This document shows, one piece after another, positions 32,079 through 40,934 of a stretch of DNA of 64,000 nucleotides. This DNA is from Paenibacillus taihuensis. Lineage in GTDB: Bacteria; Bacillota; Bacilli; Paenibacillales; Paenibacillaceae. The position numbers were made by a program, and so were the translations under genes. The DNA lies in assembly GCF_003386535.1 (NCBI RefSeq), contig NZ_QTTN01000007.1:157837-221836 (forward strand), read 5' to 3'. Positions within the stretch are counted from its first letter, which is position 1, and the number at the start of each line of letters is the position of its first letter. Under the pieces are notes generated by a model. The model saw only the letters and a list, made by a program, of their open reading frames with translations. It had not been told where the DNA came from and did no database searches.

Positions 32079-32870
32079 TTAGGGTACTATTTCCGGACGC
32101 ACTGGCACTCTCACATCGAACTGCGAAAGTGACCTCATCCCAATTTTATGTAAATATTCCAAATGCATACTCACATATTCTATCAGCTCGCCATATCGAT
32201 CGGACTGCTCCTCATCCAGCATCTCGCGCAGCTTCAGGACAACCTGAAGCGACTCGGAGATTGGCAATTGCTTGATATCAGAAAGCGAATAGCCTTGCAG
32301 CAGCCTCACCTGTTCCGCCAAGTTCCCCTCACACGCAGGACACTGCTCATGAAGCGAGAACAGCTTAATCGCCCGCAATATTCCCTTACTAACCGTTCCT
32401 TTATCCCGCATATACTTCAGGTCGGTCACACATCCATTATAGAAGGCCGTCTTTACCACTTTCTTGTGAACGTAGGTGACAGGTTCATGAGCATACCCAT
32501 GCAGCAAAATGTCTACAAATTGTTCTTCCTGCTGGGCAAGCGGCTTCTTGTAGTCGATCCCGATCCTAGCAGCCAGCACTTTAATCTTCGCCACTGGTCC
32601 GCAGTCCGTTCCCGCCCACAGCAGCACTGCTCCATTCCACAGCGAAAGTTCCGGCGCGATCATCCGGCGAGGATCAAGGTCACCAGTCACAATGCCTGTA
32701 CCTCCGCATGCAGGGCATGCCGATGCCGATTTCGATGTCGATGTCAATGAATCCCCCGAATCTCTAGCACTCGCATACAAATTCGAGATCCCTTCCAACA
32801 GTTCAGAGATCGCAGCAACAAGAGAAACCTTCTTCAACGCAACCACCTCATAGCCCGGTATTTTACTCAT
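32079..32870 (-). CDS. Stand-alone UvrA-like insertion/zinc-region protein without ATPase domains
   Basis: Residues ~50-245 align with the part of UvrA between the two halves of its first ATPase. ACPACGGTG is followed by DPRRMIAPELSLWNGAV (UvrA: D-P-x-x-x-I-x-x-P-x-L-S-L-x-x-G-A-I). FYNGCVTDLKYM and the second zinc word QCPACEGNLAEQVR follow, then SLSDIKQLPISESL and LEYLHKIGMRSLSQ, where UvrA continues into its ABC signature. No Walker A, signature or Walker B is present in the 263 residues. The frame is intact. Either a remnant that still looks open or a domain protein with its own job; not nucleotide excision by itself. The start is uncertain because no clear site precedes the ATG. Confidence 0.7.
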   Translation of the reverse strand: MSKIPGYEVVALKKVSLVAAISELLEGISNLYASARDSGDSLTSTSKSASACPACGGTGIVTGDLDPRRMIAPELSLWNGAVLLWAGTDCGPVAKIKVLAARIGIDYKKPLAQQEEQFVDILLHGYAHEPVTYVHKKVVKTAFYNGCVTDLKYMRDKGTVSKGILRAIKLFSLHEQCPACEGNLAEQVRLLQGYSLSDIKQLPISESLQVVLKLREMLDEEQSDRYGELIEYVSMHLEYLHKIGMRSLSQFDVRVPVRPEIVP

Positions 32871-32908
32871 CTATTTCGACATCACGAACGCCAAATCCTT
32901 GCTTTCGA

Positions 32909-33616
32909 TTACCCTCCGAACCATTTCAACACCGGCACCATCAGTGCCCCGATAAGAATAGCAGGCAGTAAATTAGCCACCTTTATCCGCATTACATTCA
33001 AGATGTTGATTCCAATTCCCATAATCAAGATGCCGCCGATCGAGGTCACTTCGACGATCATCGCATCGAGCATCGTCTGACCGATCCACGTCGTAATCAT
33101 CGACGCAAGCACCGAAAGCAGCCCTTCGTAAATCAAGATCGGCAGCGAGGAGAACAGCACGCCGATTCCGAGCGTCGACGCGAAGAGAAGTGCCAGAAAT
33201 CCATCCAGAATCGATTTCGTGTACAAAATATTATGATTATCGTGCAGTCCGCTCTCAATCGATCCAAGTACCGCCATCGCACCGATGCAGAAGACGAGCG
33301 TCGTCGTCACGAAGCCTTCCGCGATATTGCTCTGTTTATCTTTGGCTACAAGCCGCTGCAATCGATCGCCCAGCTGCCGAAGCCTGTGCTCAATTGCAAG
33401 CAATTCTCCAACAATGCCCCCGATCGCCAAGCTGAACGCGACCAGGACAAAATTATCGGACTTGAGCGCCATCCCGATCCCAAGCACCAGCACCAGCATA
33501 CCGAGCGCAGCCATGACGGTCTTCTTCATCTCTTCTTTGACCCGTGGGATGACGATGCCTAGCGCACCACCCCCGATTATTGCAGCTGCGTTAACAACCG
33601 CCCCTGTTAAAACCAC
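32909..33616 (-). CDS. DUF554 membrane protein (YdfK/YqgA family)
   Basis: A 235-residue integral membrane protein with about seven hydrophobic segments and family motifs GAVVNAAAIIGGGALGIVIP, IGGIVGELLAIEHRL, FCIGAMAVLGSIESGL, TKSILDGFLALLFASTLGIG and SIGGILIMGIGINIL. DUF554 proteins are widespread; their transported substrate, if any, is unknown. The GTG start has GGGGG eight bases upstream. The UvrA-like gene follows after 38 bp. Confidence 0.9.
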   Translation of the reverse strand: MVLTGAVVNAAAIIGGGALGIVIPRVKEEMKKTVMAALGMLVLVLGIGMALKSDNFVLVAFSLAIGGIVGELLAIEHRLRQLGDRLQRLVAKDKQSNIAEGFVTTTLVFCIGAMAVLGSIESGLHDNHNILYTKSILDGFLALLFASTLGIGVLFSSLPILIYEGLLSVLASMITTWIGQTMLDAMIVEVTSIGGILIMGIGINILNVMRIKVANLLPAILIGALMVPVLKWFGG

Positions 33617-33678
33617 CTTGCTTTCCCCCTATAAACGCATTAATGGCGATTTTAACATGCATACTCCACGTTGTACAT

Positions 33679-33708
33679 AAAAAAAGGCCGCCCTCGTCGG
33701 CAGCCTTC
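33679..33708 (-). terminator. Intrinsic terminator after the secreted repeat protein
   Basis: AAGGCCGCC pairs with GGCAGCCTT (33684-33707), followed on the minus strand by seven Ts. Confidence 0.83.
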
Positions 33709-33716
33709 AATCTATC

Positions 33717-34835
33717 CTATTTCTTCTCTTCTTGCGCCTTCTTGTCTACTTGCACTTTCTTCTCTTTCATCTCGAACATCGACGATGTATGATCCACGAA
33801 ATCCTCGACTTCCTTCAGCGCTGCCTGCTTCTTCTGATCCACCTGCTCTGCAGTCGCGTCGCCGTTTGCTTGCACCTCAGCGAGCTTCGCATTCACGTCG
33901 GACATTAGCGCATCGATCAGCTGCTGGCGGGTTACGCCATGATCCTTCGCGATATCGGCGAAGGATTTGCCCCCTTGAACCTGCTCGGCGAACGTCGCTT
34001 TGTCGATGCCGATCAATTCTAGTGCAGCCTGCATGTTATAACCGCCGCCGCCCCGCTCCTTCTCATCCTCTTTGTTCAGCGGCGCCGTGAAGATCCGTTC
34101 TGCTTCCATCGAAGCCTTCTTCTTCACGTTCTCCTGCTCTTCCGCAGTAAGCGTCTTATCGCCCAGTTTCGACTGAATCGCTTTCACGATTTCCGCCGTT
34201 TGCGCATCGATAAGCGGCTGAAGCTCTATGCCCTTCTCTTTCGCGATATCCGCGAGAGACTTGCCATCCTCAACCGCTTGCTGGAAACCTGCTTTATCGA
34301 GACCGAGCTTCGTAGTGGCAATCACATAGGAATCGACGTTGATCCCCTTGTCCTTACCTTCTGCTGCAGCCATGCTCTCCTTCTTCGCAAACATCGTCTG
34401 CGTGTGATCGACGAAGTCACCTACTTCTTTCAGCACGGCTTGCTTCTTCTGCGTAGCCTGCTGCGCAGTGATTGTGCCTTTCGCTTTCAACGCATCGATC
34501 TTCGCGTTGATGTCGGATACGAGGGCATCAATCAGCTGCTGGCGAGTAACACCGTGATCCTTCGCAATGTCAGCGAATGACTTGCCCGCTTGAACCTGCT
34601 TGGCGAACTCCGCTTTGTCGATCCCGAGCAGCGTGAAAGCAGCCAGCAGATTGTAATCGCCAGCATCCTGCCTCGCCTTCTGCCCTTGCTCGCCTGCTTG
34701 AATTGTTTTCTGCGCAGCAATCTTCTTCTCTTGCGCCGACTTGCCGTTCAGATTGTCCGCCGCTGCATAAGCAGTTACCGGCACTGCAATCGCGATCAGC
34801 AGCGCTGCACCTGCGAGCTTCCAATTTCTCTTCAT
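33717..34835 (-). CDS. Secreted three-repeat helical protein
   Basis: A 372-residue exported protein (signal peptide MKRNWKLAGAALLIAIAVPV then AYAA) made of three ~100-residue repeats. Repeats 1 and 3 share FADIAKDHGVTRQQLIDAL and EVxDFVDHT almost unchanged, and the DNA is about 85% identical by eye (near 33900-33975 and 34510-34585). Repeat 2 keeps GKSLADIAKEKGIELQPLID but is more diverged. Each repeat has LGIDKAxFxxxVxxGKSxADIA, resembling helical modules found in other Paenibacillus wall proteins. The ATG at 34835 is preferred to 34847. It lies 55 bp after the histidine kinase gene and may be in its operon. Function unknown. Confidence 0.8.
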   Translation of the reverse strand: MKRNWKLAGAALLIAIAVPVTAYAAADNLNGKSAQEKKIAAQKTIQAGEQGQKARQDAGDYNLLAAFTLLGIDKAEFAKQVQAGKSFADIAKDHGVTRQQLIDALVSDINAKIDALKAKGTITAQQATQKKQAVLKEVGDFVDHTQTMFAKKESMAAAEGKDKGINVDSYVIATTKLGLDKAGFQQAVEDGKSLADIAKEKGIELQPLIDAQTAEIVKAIQSKLGDKTLTAEEQENVKKKASMEAERIFTAPLNKEDEKERGGGGYNMQAALELIGIDKATFAEQVQGGKSFADIAKDHGVTRQQLIDALMSDVNAKLAEVQANGDATAEQVDQKKQAALKEVEDFVDHTSSMFEMKEKKVQVDKKAQEEKK

Positions 34836-34890
34836 CGTGTATCCCATCCTTGTTCAAGTTTGCCCCCAACCATTATGGGAGGCTGCATCA

Positions 34891-36249
34891 TTAAGATAAG
34901 TCAACATTCTGAAAAGAATCTGAAACCTTCGGCAGCGTCACACGAAAAGTTGTCCCAACCCCAGGCTCGCTCCAAACGTCGATTTTCGCGCGATGTGCAT
35001 CCACGATCTGCTTCGCAATCGCAAGCCCAAGTCCAGTGCCTTCCGATCGGCGCGTGCGAGCTTTATCCATCCGATAAAATCGTTCGAATATCCGAGGCAG
35101 ATGCTCCTCCTCGATGCCGATACCGGTATCCGTCACAAGGAATGAGGTTTTCTGCGGCGTAGCTGCGAGCGACACTGTGACCTTCCCGCCTTCACGATTG
35201 TACTGGATCGCATTCTCGATCAATATCAGGACGAGCTGACGGATGCGAACCTCATCAGCCTGGACCATCGCTTCATCCTCGTTCTCCTGAGTGCTCCCCC
35301 ACTCCAGCTGAACTAGCTTCGACGCCGCGATTGGCTCCAGCTGCTCCATCACTTGGCGTATCGTGTACCGCAGGGAGAATCGGGAGACAACAAGTTCAAT
35401 CCGCCCGCTGTCGCTTCGCGCAAGCAAGAGCAAATTGTCGACCAACCGGCTCATATGATGAATTTCCCTGCCCGATTTCGTCAACACGCCACGGTGGAAA
35501 TCCGGCAGCTTGTCGCTCTGTTCCTCCAACACTTCAAACGCAGATTTCAGGATGCTGAGCGGTGTCCGCAGCTCGTGCGACGCGTCAGACGTGAATTGCT
35601 CCTGCCTGTTGAACGCTCGAGCAATCGGCCCCATCGCTCGCCCCGCGAGCACGAATCCGGCTGCTCCGCCAGCAGCAAGCAGGAGCAGAGCGAAGCCTGC
35701 GAATGCCCAGCGCAGTTGCTTCATAAGTACGATATCGCTCGTCACTTCCTGTGCGACGATAACTCGGTAATTCTCTATATCACCGGATGGAATAACAATT
35801 CCGCCAATGCGAAACGTCCTGCCGTCTGAATGAACATTATGGTACACATTATCCTCCGGTACTTTGAGCAGGCTCGGCAGTAAAGCAGTGATCGGGAAAT
35901 TTGCCCCACCTGGGACAAGCTTGCTTGTAGGTTCTGACTGAAATATGACTTCCCCGTTCGGATCAAACAGCCAAGCCATCTGGTTCAGCTGCAACCCAGC
36001 TGGTGCAAAATTCGTATTGAACTTTTCCTTGCCTACCGCAGCATCGAATACGATCTGTCCCTTCGGAGACTCTACCAAGCTTTGCAGCTCCGAGACATAT
36101 TGCTTGCCTAACGTTCGCAGCTGATTGTCCTGCGAAGTCGTCAGCATATGCTGCACCATCCATAAGCAGAAGATCGCAGAGATCATCAGAATAATACCAA
36201 CCGTCAGCGAGAACTCTCGCGTTAACCGGGTTCGGGTTCGTTTGAACAT
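34891..36249 (-). CDS. Membrane sensor histidine kinase (OmpR-pair type)
   Basis: A 452-residue kinase: TM1 ~16-36, an extracellular sensor of ~140 residues, TM2 ~181-203, then HisKA with the acceptor His225 in SDASHELRTPLSILK. HATPase_c boxes are ILIENAIQYNREGG, TDTGIGIEEEHLP and GTGLGLAIAK. The ATG at 36249 (GGGG nine bases upstream) follows the response regulator stop by 4 bp. It should phosphorylate that regulator. Its signal is unknown; the downstream secreted repeat protein may be related to it. Confidence 0.92.
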   Translation of the reverse strand: MFKRTRTRLTREFSLTVGIILMISAIFCLWMVQHMLTTSQDNQLRTLGKQYVSELQSLVESPKGQIVFDAAVGKEKFNTNFAPAGLQLNQMAWLFDPNGEVIFQSEPTSKLVPGGANFPITALLPSLLKVPEDNVYHNVHSDGRTFRIGGIVIPSGDIENYRVIVAQEVTSDIVLMKQLRWAFAGFALLLLAAGGAAGFVLAGRAMGPIARAFNRQEQFTSDASHELRTPLSILKSAFEVLEEQSDKLPDFHRGVLTKSGREIHHMSRLVDNLLLLARSDSGRIELVVSRFSLRYTIRQVMEQLEPIAASKLVQLEWGSTQENEDEAMVQADEVRIRQLVLILIENAIQYNREGGKVTVSLAATPQKTSFLVTDTGIGIEEEHLPRIFERFYRMDKARTRRSEGTGLGLAIAKQIVDAHRAKIDVWSEPGVGTTFRVTLPKVSDSFQNVDLS

Positions 36250-36253
36250 GGCG

Positions 36254-36937
36254 CTATTCCCCACCTATCATGAACCGGTAGCCCGCACCATAGACGCTTT
36301 GGATACATTTTGACTCATAAGGCCCGTCCACCTTCTTGCGGAGCAGCTTGATCGTCGCATCCACTGCGTTGAGCGTTACATCCGAACCGAGCCCCCATAC
36401 CTGATCGAGCAGCTGCTCCCGGGAGAGCACTTGTCCCGCATGGCGCATCAAGCAGACAAGCAGTTGAAACTCGCGCCGCGCCAGCGCAATTGCCGTGCCT
36501 GCTCTTGTGACCGTAAACTTGCTTAGATGCGCCGTTATATCGCCAAGACAGAGCGTGTCCGATGACTGGTAATCTCGATCCTGCCGCCGTGACAATGCGA
36601 AGAGCCTTGCTTCCAACTCCTCGAAGGCAAAAGGTTTAATCATATAATCATCAGCCCCAGCGCGAAGCCCTTCAACCCGATCTTGGACCGCATCTCTAGC
36701 GGTCAGCAGCAGAATCGGAGTGTGATCCTCCCTGCTGCGAATCTCTCGGACAAGCTCGAGGCCAGTCATCTCGGGCAGCATCCAATCAAGCACGTATACA
36801 TCATAGCTGCCTGCTTTAATCGCTTCCTTCGCCTGCAGACCATCCTTCATCCAATCGACAACGTGATATTGCCGCTTCAGCTGATGCTCGGTTAGCTCCC
36901 CAAGCGTCTCATCGTCCTCGGCCAGCAAAATGCGCAT
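36254..36937 (-). CDS. OmpR/PhoB-family response regulator
   Basis: A 227-residue regulator with receiver domain (acidic pair AEDDE, phospho-acceptor Asp51 in YVLDWMLPEMTG, switch Thr in LLLTARD, Lys in YMIKPF) and a C-terminal winged helix (ALARREFQLLVCLMRHAGQV, VTLNAVDATIKLLRKKVD, VYGAGYRF). It is the first gene of a two-component operon with the kinase just downstream. Confidence 0.94.
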   Translation of the reverse strand: MRILLAEDDETLGELTEHQLKRQYHVVDWMKDGLQAKEAIKAGSYDVYVLDWMLPEMTGLELVREIRSREDHTPILLLTARDAVQDRVEGLRAGADDYMIKPFAFEELEARLFALSRRQDRDYQSSDTLCLGDITAHLSKFTVTRAGTAIALARREFQLLVCLMRHAGQVLSREQLLDQVWGLGSDVTLNAVDATIKLLRKKVDGPYESKCIQSVYGAGYRFMIGGE

Positions 36938-37006
36938 AACCCTTTACCCCCTGTAAGTGCAGCCATAGATCTTAAATATACCAAGTAATTCTGAAATAAA
37001 CATGAA

Positions 37007-37034
37007 AAGAAAAGAGCCGCACATTAGGCGGCTC
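37007..37034 (-). terminator. Intrinsic terminator after the YheC/D gene
   Basis: GAGCCGC (37014-37020) pairs with GCGGCTC (37028-37034), followed on the minus strand by TTTTCTTTTC. Confidence 0.85.
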
Positions 37035-37038
37035 AACG

Positions 37039-37806
37039 TTATCTCAATCGTCCATAATTCCGGCCATACCGCACCACTTTGCGATAGAAGCTCTTATCCT
37101 TCAGTGACTTGAGCGCGCTGTAGCTCGGACGCGTATTCACTTCGAGAATCCATAGCTTCCCTTCACGATCAAGCGCGACATCCAGTCCAAGCTCGTTAAG
37201 CTTCTTCGTGCGCCGGTCGAAGCAGCGTCCCGTCTCCATACCGAGCTTCGTCAACTGCTTCTTATAACTCGCAACCTGTGCCTTATTATAGCCTGAGCGC
37301 CGCAAAGTCGGTTCAATAAGCGCGAGCCTGCCGCCTTGATGATAGTTCGTCACGATTTTGCCCGGCTTGCCGAGCTTAACGAACATGACCGTCGGCACCC
37401 ATTTGCGGCGCTTCGACCGCTGGACCGTCATTCGGAAATCGAACGGGCGGCCTTTGGATGTTTGCAATTTGATGCCTTTTTGGAGGAGATAGCTCCTGCC
37501 GTTCGCAATTCGCTTCAGCTTGCGATACAGCGCGCCCCTTGAAGAAACGTTAGCCGAGCGCAAATCTTTGCGCACATGGAAGCCTCCTTTGGAGCTCCGC
37601 ATAATACGTGCGATTCCGCCGCCGCCTGTACCGCCTGTCGGCTTGAAATACAGCATTTTATATTTACCGGTCATTCGTTTCAGCGTTTTAAGTGAAAACT
37701 GCTTCGTCTCCGGAACGAATTCTCTTAAGCTGCGGTCTGACAGCAACCACTTGGTCTTCGTCCATTTGCTCTTGATCGAGAAGCCGCGGCCGCCTTTTCT
37801 AGGCAT
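37039..37806 (-). CDS. YheC/YheD family ATP-grasp-like protein
   Basis: A 255-residue basic protein. It shows YFKPTGGTGGGGIARI (nucleotide-loop-like), YLLQKGIKLQ, FDFRMTVQRS and the C-terminal ATP-grasp metal site ELGLDVALDREGKLWILEVN. The Bacillus YheC and YheD proteins are spore-coat/endospore associated, and the family has an ATP-grasp fold; the reaction is unknown. N-terminal residues are unusually Lys/Arg rich. AAGGAG precedes the ATG. It has its own terminator. This gene is one of the better hints that the host sporulates. Confidence 0.87.
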   Translation of the reverse strand: MPRKGGRGFSIKSKWTKTKWLLSDRSLREFVPETKQFSLKTLKRMTGKYKMLYFKPTGGTGGGGIARIMRSSKGGFHVRKDLRSANVSSRGALYRKLKRIANGRSYLLQKGIKLQTSKGRPFDFRMTVQRSKRRKWVPTVMFVKLGKPGKIVTNYHQGGRLALIEPTLRRSGYNKAQVASYKKQLTKLGMETGRCFDRRTKKLNELGLDVALDREGKLWILEVNTRPSYSALKSLKDKSFYRKVVRYGRNYGRLR

Positions 37807-37921
37807 TCCATCATCTCCTTCGCATCTACCATGGATAGATTACTCTCCCAACTGCGAAACGGCACGGCGGATAACGGGATTGCTGGAAAAAGGGCTGGGT
37901 GCAGCACGTCACTTCACTTCA

Positions 37922-38965
37922 CTAATTAATCACTCGGCGCGCTGTCACCAACCGATCCTTCCACTGCCCATCAAAATTTTCAAAGTGGACGCCCAGCTTG
38001 TCGGAGTATGTGTGCAGGATTCGTCCGTTACCCACATAAATGCCAACATGCCCAATATCGAGACCTCGCGCGCTGAAGAACAGCAAATCTCCTTTGCGCA
38101 AGTCTTCGAGCTTCACTTCCGTGCCCACCTTCGCCTGATCGTAGGATAGCCGAGGAAGCTCAATGGACAGCACCTCGCCGAAGACATGTTTGACAAAAGA
38201 AGAACAATCAAACGTGGCCGTCTGATTCGGATCCGCACCAAACTCATAATGCGTGCCAAGATAGGTTGCGCCGAATGCGATAACCGCATCTGCTTGCTTG
38301 TCGGCTAAGCTGACACTCGTATAATCCGTGTACTTCGGCTTGGCGGAAATAAATCCGATCCCGCCCTCCGCAGTTTGCACCTCCAGCCAGTTCGCATCGA
38401 CTTCGCGAAGGACATGAATGCGTTCGCCTTTGGGCAGCATCCGGTCTACGGTTTTCGAATCATCGCCATTCGGAACTGTTCGGATGTTGACGCCATATGT
38501 AATCGTCGTTTCAAATGTATGGGCCGAAGAGATCGAGATCGCGCGCAAAGCCTCATGCCATTTGACCGCATTCCCTAGCAGCTCGCTTACGAATCGCAGT
38601 GGAACCATCGTCAGCCCGTTTATGAGATGTCCGGGAGCAGGAAGGTCCAACTTTTGTTGATTTTTGTACGCCGCTTGGTCCCCGAGCTTGTACGTAATAA
38701 CAGCGCTATCCTTCTTCGCGGTGATTGAATGAGCGGTTTCATCCCAAACGACTTTCGCACCTTCCGCCTCGAAGATCGGGCGCATAGGTACGAAACTAAT
38801 TCCGTCCTCAATAAAGACAGGAACATGAAGTGTCTTACCGTCAAGATATAGTAAAGGCGACTGGTCGGCAGTAGAAGCATCAGCAGCGTGTGCTGTGAAA
38901 CTTCCCTGAGCCAGCATGGCTGTGGCGATTAGCAGCGGAGCGACAATTGTTTTGGTGCGTTGCAT
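37922..38965 (-). CDS. Secreted NlpC/P60 peptidase with CuAO-N and SH3 domains
   Basis: A 347-residue exported cell-wall hydrolase. Signal peptide (residues 1-27, ending TAHAA), a copper-amine-oxidase N-terminal domain (~35-145, with VPMRPIFEAEGAKVVWDE and VPLRFVSELLGNAVKW), an SH3-like domain (~155-210, GVNIRTVPN and WLEVQTAEG) and a C-terminal NlpC/P60 domain. The catalytic Cys is in TFDCSSFVKHVF and the His in IGHVGIYVGNG. It should cut the D-Glu-DAP bond in muropeptides. GGAAGGAG precedes the ATG. Confidence 0.9.
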   Translation of the reverse strand: MQRTKTIVAPLLIATAMLAQGSFTAHAADASTADQSPLLYLDGKTLHVPVFIEDGISFVPMRPIFEAEGAKVVWDETAHSITAKKDSAVITYKLGDQAAYKNQQKLDLPAPGHLINGLTMVPLRFVSELLGNAVKWHEALRAISISSAHTFETTITYGVNIRTVPNGDDSKTVDRMLPKGERIHVLREVDANWLEVQTAEGGIGFISAKPKYTDYTSVSLADKQADAVIAFGATYLGTHYEFGADPNQTATFDCSSFVKHVFGEVLSIELPRLSYDQAKVGTEVKLEDLRKGDLLFFSARGLDIGHVGIYVGNGRILHTYSDKLGVHFENFDGQWKDRLVTARRVIN

Positions 38966-39116
38966 GTGTAGGTTACTCCTTCCAAATGAGGTACTCGTTT
39001 AAACGCAGCACGGGCGAATAAGTTCTGCTCCGCTTCGAACTTTCATCAGGTGACGCATTCGAGGTGAGCTCGTGCCATATAGATTAGTAAACTCGAACTA
39101 AAGGAGCGCAAACGCT

Positions 39117-40739
39117 GTGAAAAAACATTTTTCCGCTTGGCTGCTGGTCGCACTGCTGCTCATGTTAACCGCTTGTTCGAATAATTCCGCATCCACCTCG
39201 AATGCGAACAAGGCACCGAGTAACTCTACCAGCCAAACGGACAACGCGGGGACGAAAGACGAAGCCGATCCCTCTGCTTCCAGTTCGAATAACGATTCCA
39301 CCCAAACGCCTGCAACGGATAACCAGCCTTCTGCGCCATCCAATGACGCCGGTAACACCTCATCGAATGACCCGTCAACAGCGCCTGCCGACGATCCATC
39401 GACGACGCCATCGGATGATCCAGCCACTACGCCGACGGACGACCCATCAACTACGCCAACCGATGATCCATCAACCTCGCCATCTACGCCGGCTTTCGAA
39501 CCGCCGTTCAAGTTCCCGTATCCCGATGCCGTTCGCGGGATCTATGTAACGGGCTGGTCGGCTGGCGGCGAGCGCATGCAATCGCTGCTGAAACTGGTGG
39601 ATGATACCGATCTGAATGCGATGGTCATCGATATCAAGGACGACGACGGTTATATTACATTCAAGCCCGAGGGCGATCTCGCCGAATTCGGTCAGCCGTA
39701 CATTCGTGATCCGCAAGCCCTTATTAAGACCCTGCACGACCACAACATCTATCCGATCGCCCGCATCGTCGCGTTCAAGGATACGGTACTCGCGAAGAAG
39801 CATCCGGAGCTGTCTTATGTGATGGACGGCAAAGTGTGGCGCAACGGCAACGGCGACGGGTTCATCAATCCGTTCCTCGAAGCGAATTGGCAGCATAATG
39901 TGGATGCCGCCATTCTAGCCGCGAAGCTCGGCTTCCAAGAAATCCAGTTCGACTACGTCCGCTTCCCGGAAGGGTTCGAGAGCAGAGACAAGATCCTTCA
40001 GTACTCGATGGGCGAGTACAAAGACAAGAAGCCGAACAAATTCGCCGAAGAAGAGAAAGCCTATTCGGAAGCAACGGCCAGCTACGATTCGGGGCTTGCT
40101 CCTCTGCAAACGGCTTACGATTCTTCCACCTCTACGTACAATGGAAGCCAAACAGATGAGAACAAGAAAGCGATGGACGATGCACAGAAGGCGCTTAGCG
40201 ATTACAAGAAGACGAAGCCGAAGTCGCCGGACTTCAGTGAAAAAGAACGCTTCACGCAGCTGCGCGTCGATGCGGTAACGGACTTCGTGCATTATGCGAG
40301 GGAACGGCTGAAGCCATACGGCGTGAAAGTGTCGGTCGATATTTTCGGATACTCCGCAACCCTGCCGGAAGCGCCGGGCATCGGGCAGAATTTCAGCCGC
40401 ATCTCGGATAATGTAGACGTCATCTCGTCCATGATCTACCCGAGCCATTGGAGCGACGGATACTTCGGTATCAAGCATCCAGATACCGAGCCATACCGCC
40501 TCGTCACGGAGTATGCGAAACGTGAGAAGGAGAAGCTTGACGCGCTTGCTACACCGCCGATCTCCCGGCCGTGGATTCAAGATTTTACCGCATCCTGGCT
40601 CGCCAAAGGCAGCTACATCCATTACGGCAAAGAGCAGGTCGATGCCCAAATTCAAGCGCTCAAAGACTCCGGCATTCATGAGTTTCTCATCTGGAATGCG
40701 GGCAACAAGTACTCTGCGGGCGTAAACTATACGCCTTAA
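39117..40739 (+). CDS. Lipoprotein with DUF4015 putative glycosidase domain
   Basis: A 540-residue lipoprotein: lipobox LTAC at residue ~20, then ~110 residues of Ser/Thr/Pro/Asp repeats (DDPSTTP and variants, encoded by 21-bp-like DNA repeats around 39400-39480). The DUF4015 barrel follows from ~residue 135, with RGIYVTGWSAGG, VIDIKDDDGYITF, IQFDYVRFPEGF, VSVDIFGYSA and SSMIYPSHWS. DUF4015 is related to GH13-like hydrolases; acidic residues in DIKDD, FDYVRFP and VSVDIFG are candidates for catalysis. A Glu/Lys-rich coiled insert (~300-375) interrupts the barrel. The start is a GTG with AAAGGAG ten bases upstream. It is monocistronic. Confidence 0.87.
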   Translation: MKKHFSAWLLVALLLMLTACSNNSASTSNANKAPSNSTSQTDNAGTKDEADPSASSSNNDSTQTPATDNQPSAPSNDAGNTSSNDPSTAPADDPSTTPSDDPATTPTDDPSTTPTDDPSTSPSTPAFEPPFKFPYPDAVRGIYVTGWSAGGERMQSLLKLVDDTDLNAMVIDIKDDDGYITFKPEGDLAEFGQPYIRDPQALIKTLHDHNIYPIARIVAFKDTVLAKKHPELSYVMDGKVWRNGNGDGFINPFLEANWQHNVDAAILAAKLGFQEIQFDYVRFPEGFESRDKILQYSMGEYKDKKPNKFAEEEKAYSEATASYDSGLAPLQTAYDSSTSTYNGSQTDENKKAMDDAQKALSDYKKTKPKSPDFSEKERFTQLRVDAVTDFVHYARERLKPYGVKVSVDIFGYSATLPEAPGIGQNFSRISDNVDVISSMIYPSHWSDGYFGIKHPDTEPYRLVTEYAKREKEKLDALATPPISRPWIQDFTASWLAKGSYIHYGKEQVDAQIQALKDSGIHEFLIWNAGNKYSAGVNYTP

Positions 40740-40754
40740 TTAAGGCAAAGCGAA

Positions 40755-40781
40755 AGCCCCGTTCGATTCCCGAACGGGGCT
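40755..40781. terminator. Terminator hairpin between convergent genes
   Basis: An 11-bp perfect GC-rich stem around loop ATTCC. The minus-strand side is followed by TTTCGCTTTG, so it can end the sigma-factor operon as well as the lipoprotein gene. Confidence 0.75.
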
Positions 40782-40804
40782 AACTTGCTTGGCTGCGCTA
40801 AGTG

Positions 40805-40912
40805 CTAATCGCTATCTCCCGGCTTCTGGCGTTTGTTATAAACGACAATAAACCCGATGAACAGTATAACCGGTATCATAATGGCGACCGGAATAAGTAA
40901 TATAGGTGTCAT
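40805..40912 (-). CDS. 35-residue single-pass membrane protein
   Basis: The frame reads MTPILLIPVAIMIPVILFIG, then FIVVYNKRQKPGDSD: one long TM helix and a short charged cytoplasmic-type tail. It lies 22 bp after the anti-sigma gene on the same strand and ahead of the shared terminator, so it is probably the third gene of that operon. The ribosome site is unclear (AGAAGGAG is 14 bases from the ATG), which lowers confidence. Function unknown. Confidence 0.55.
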   Translation of the reverse strand: MTPILLIPVAIMIPVILFIGFIVVYNKRQKPGDSD

Positions 40913-40934
40913 GTTCTTCTAATGTGCTCCTTCT

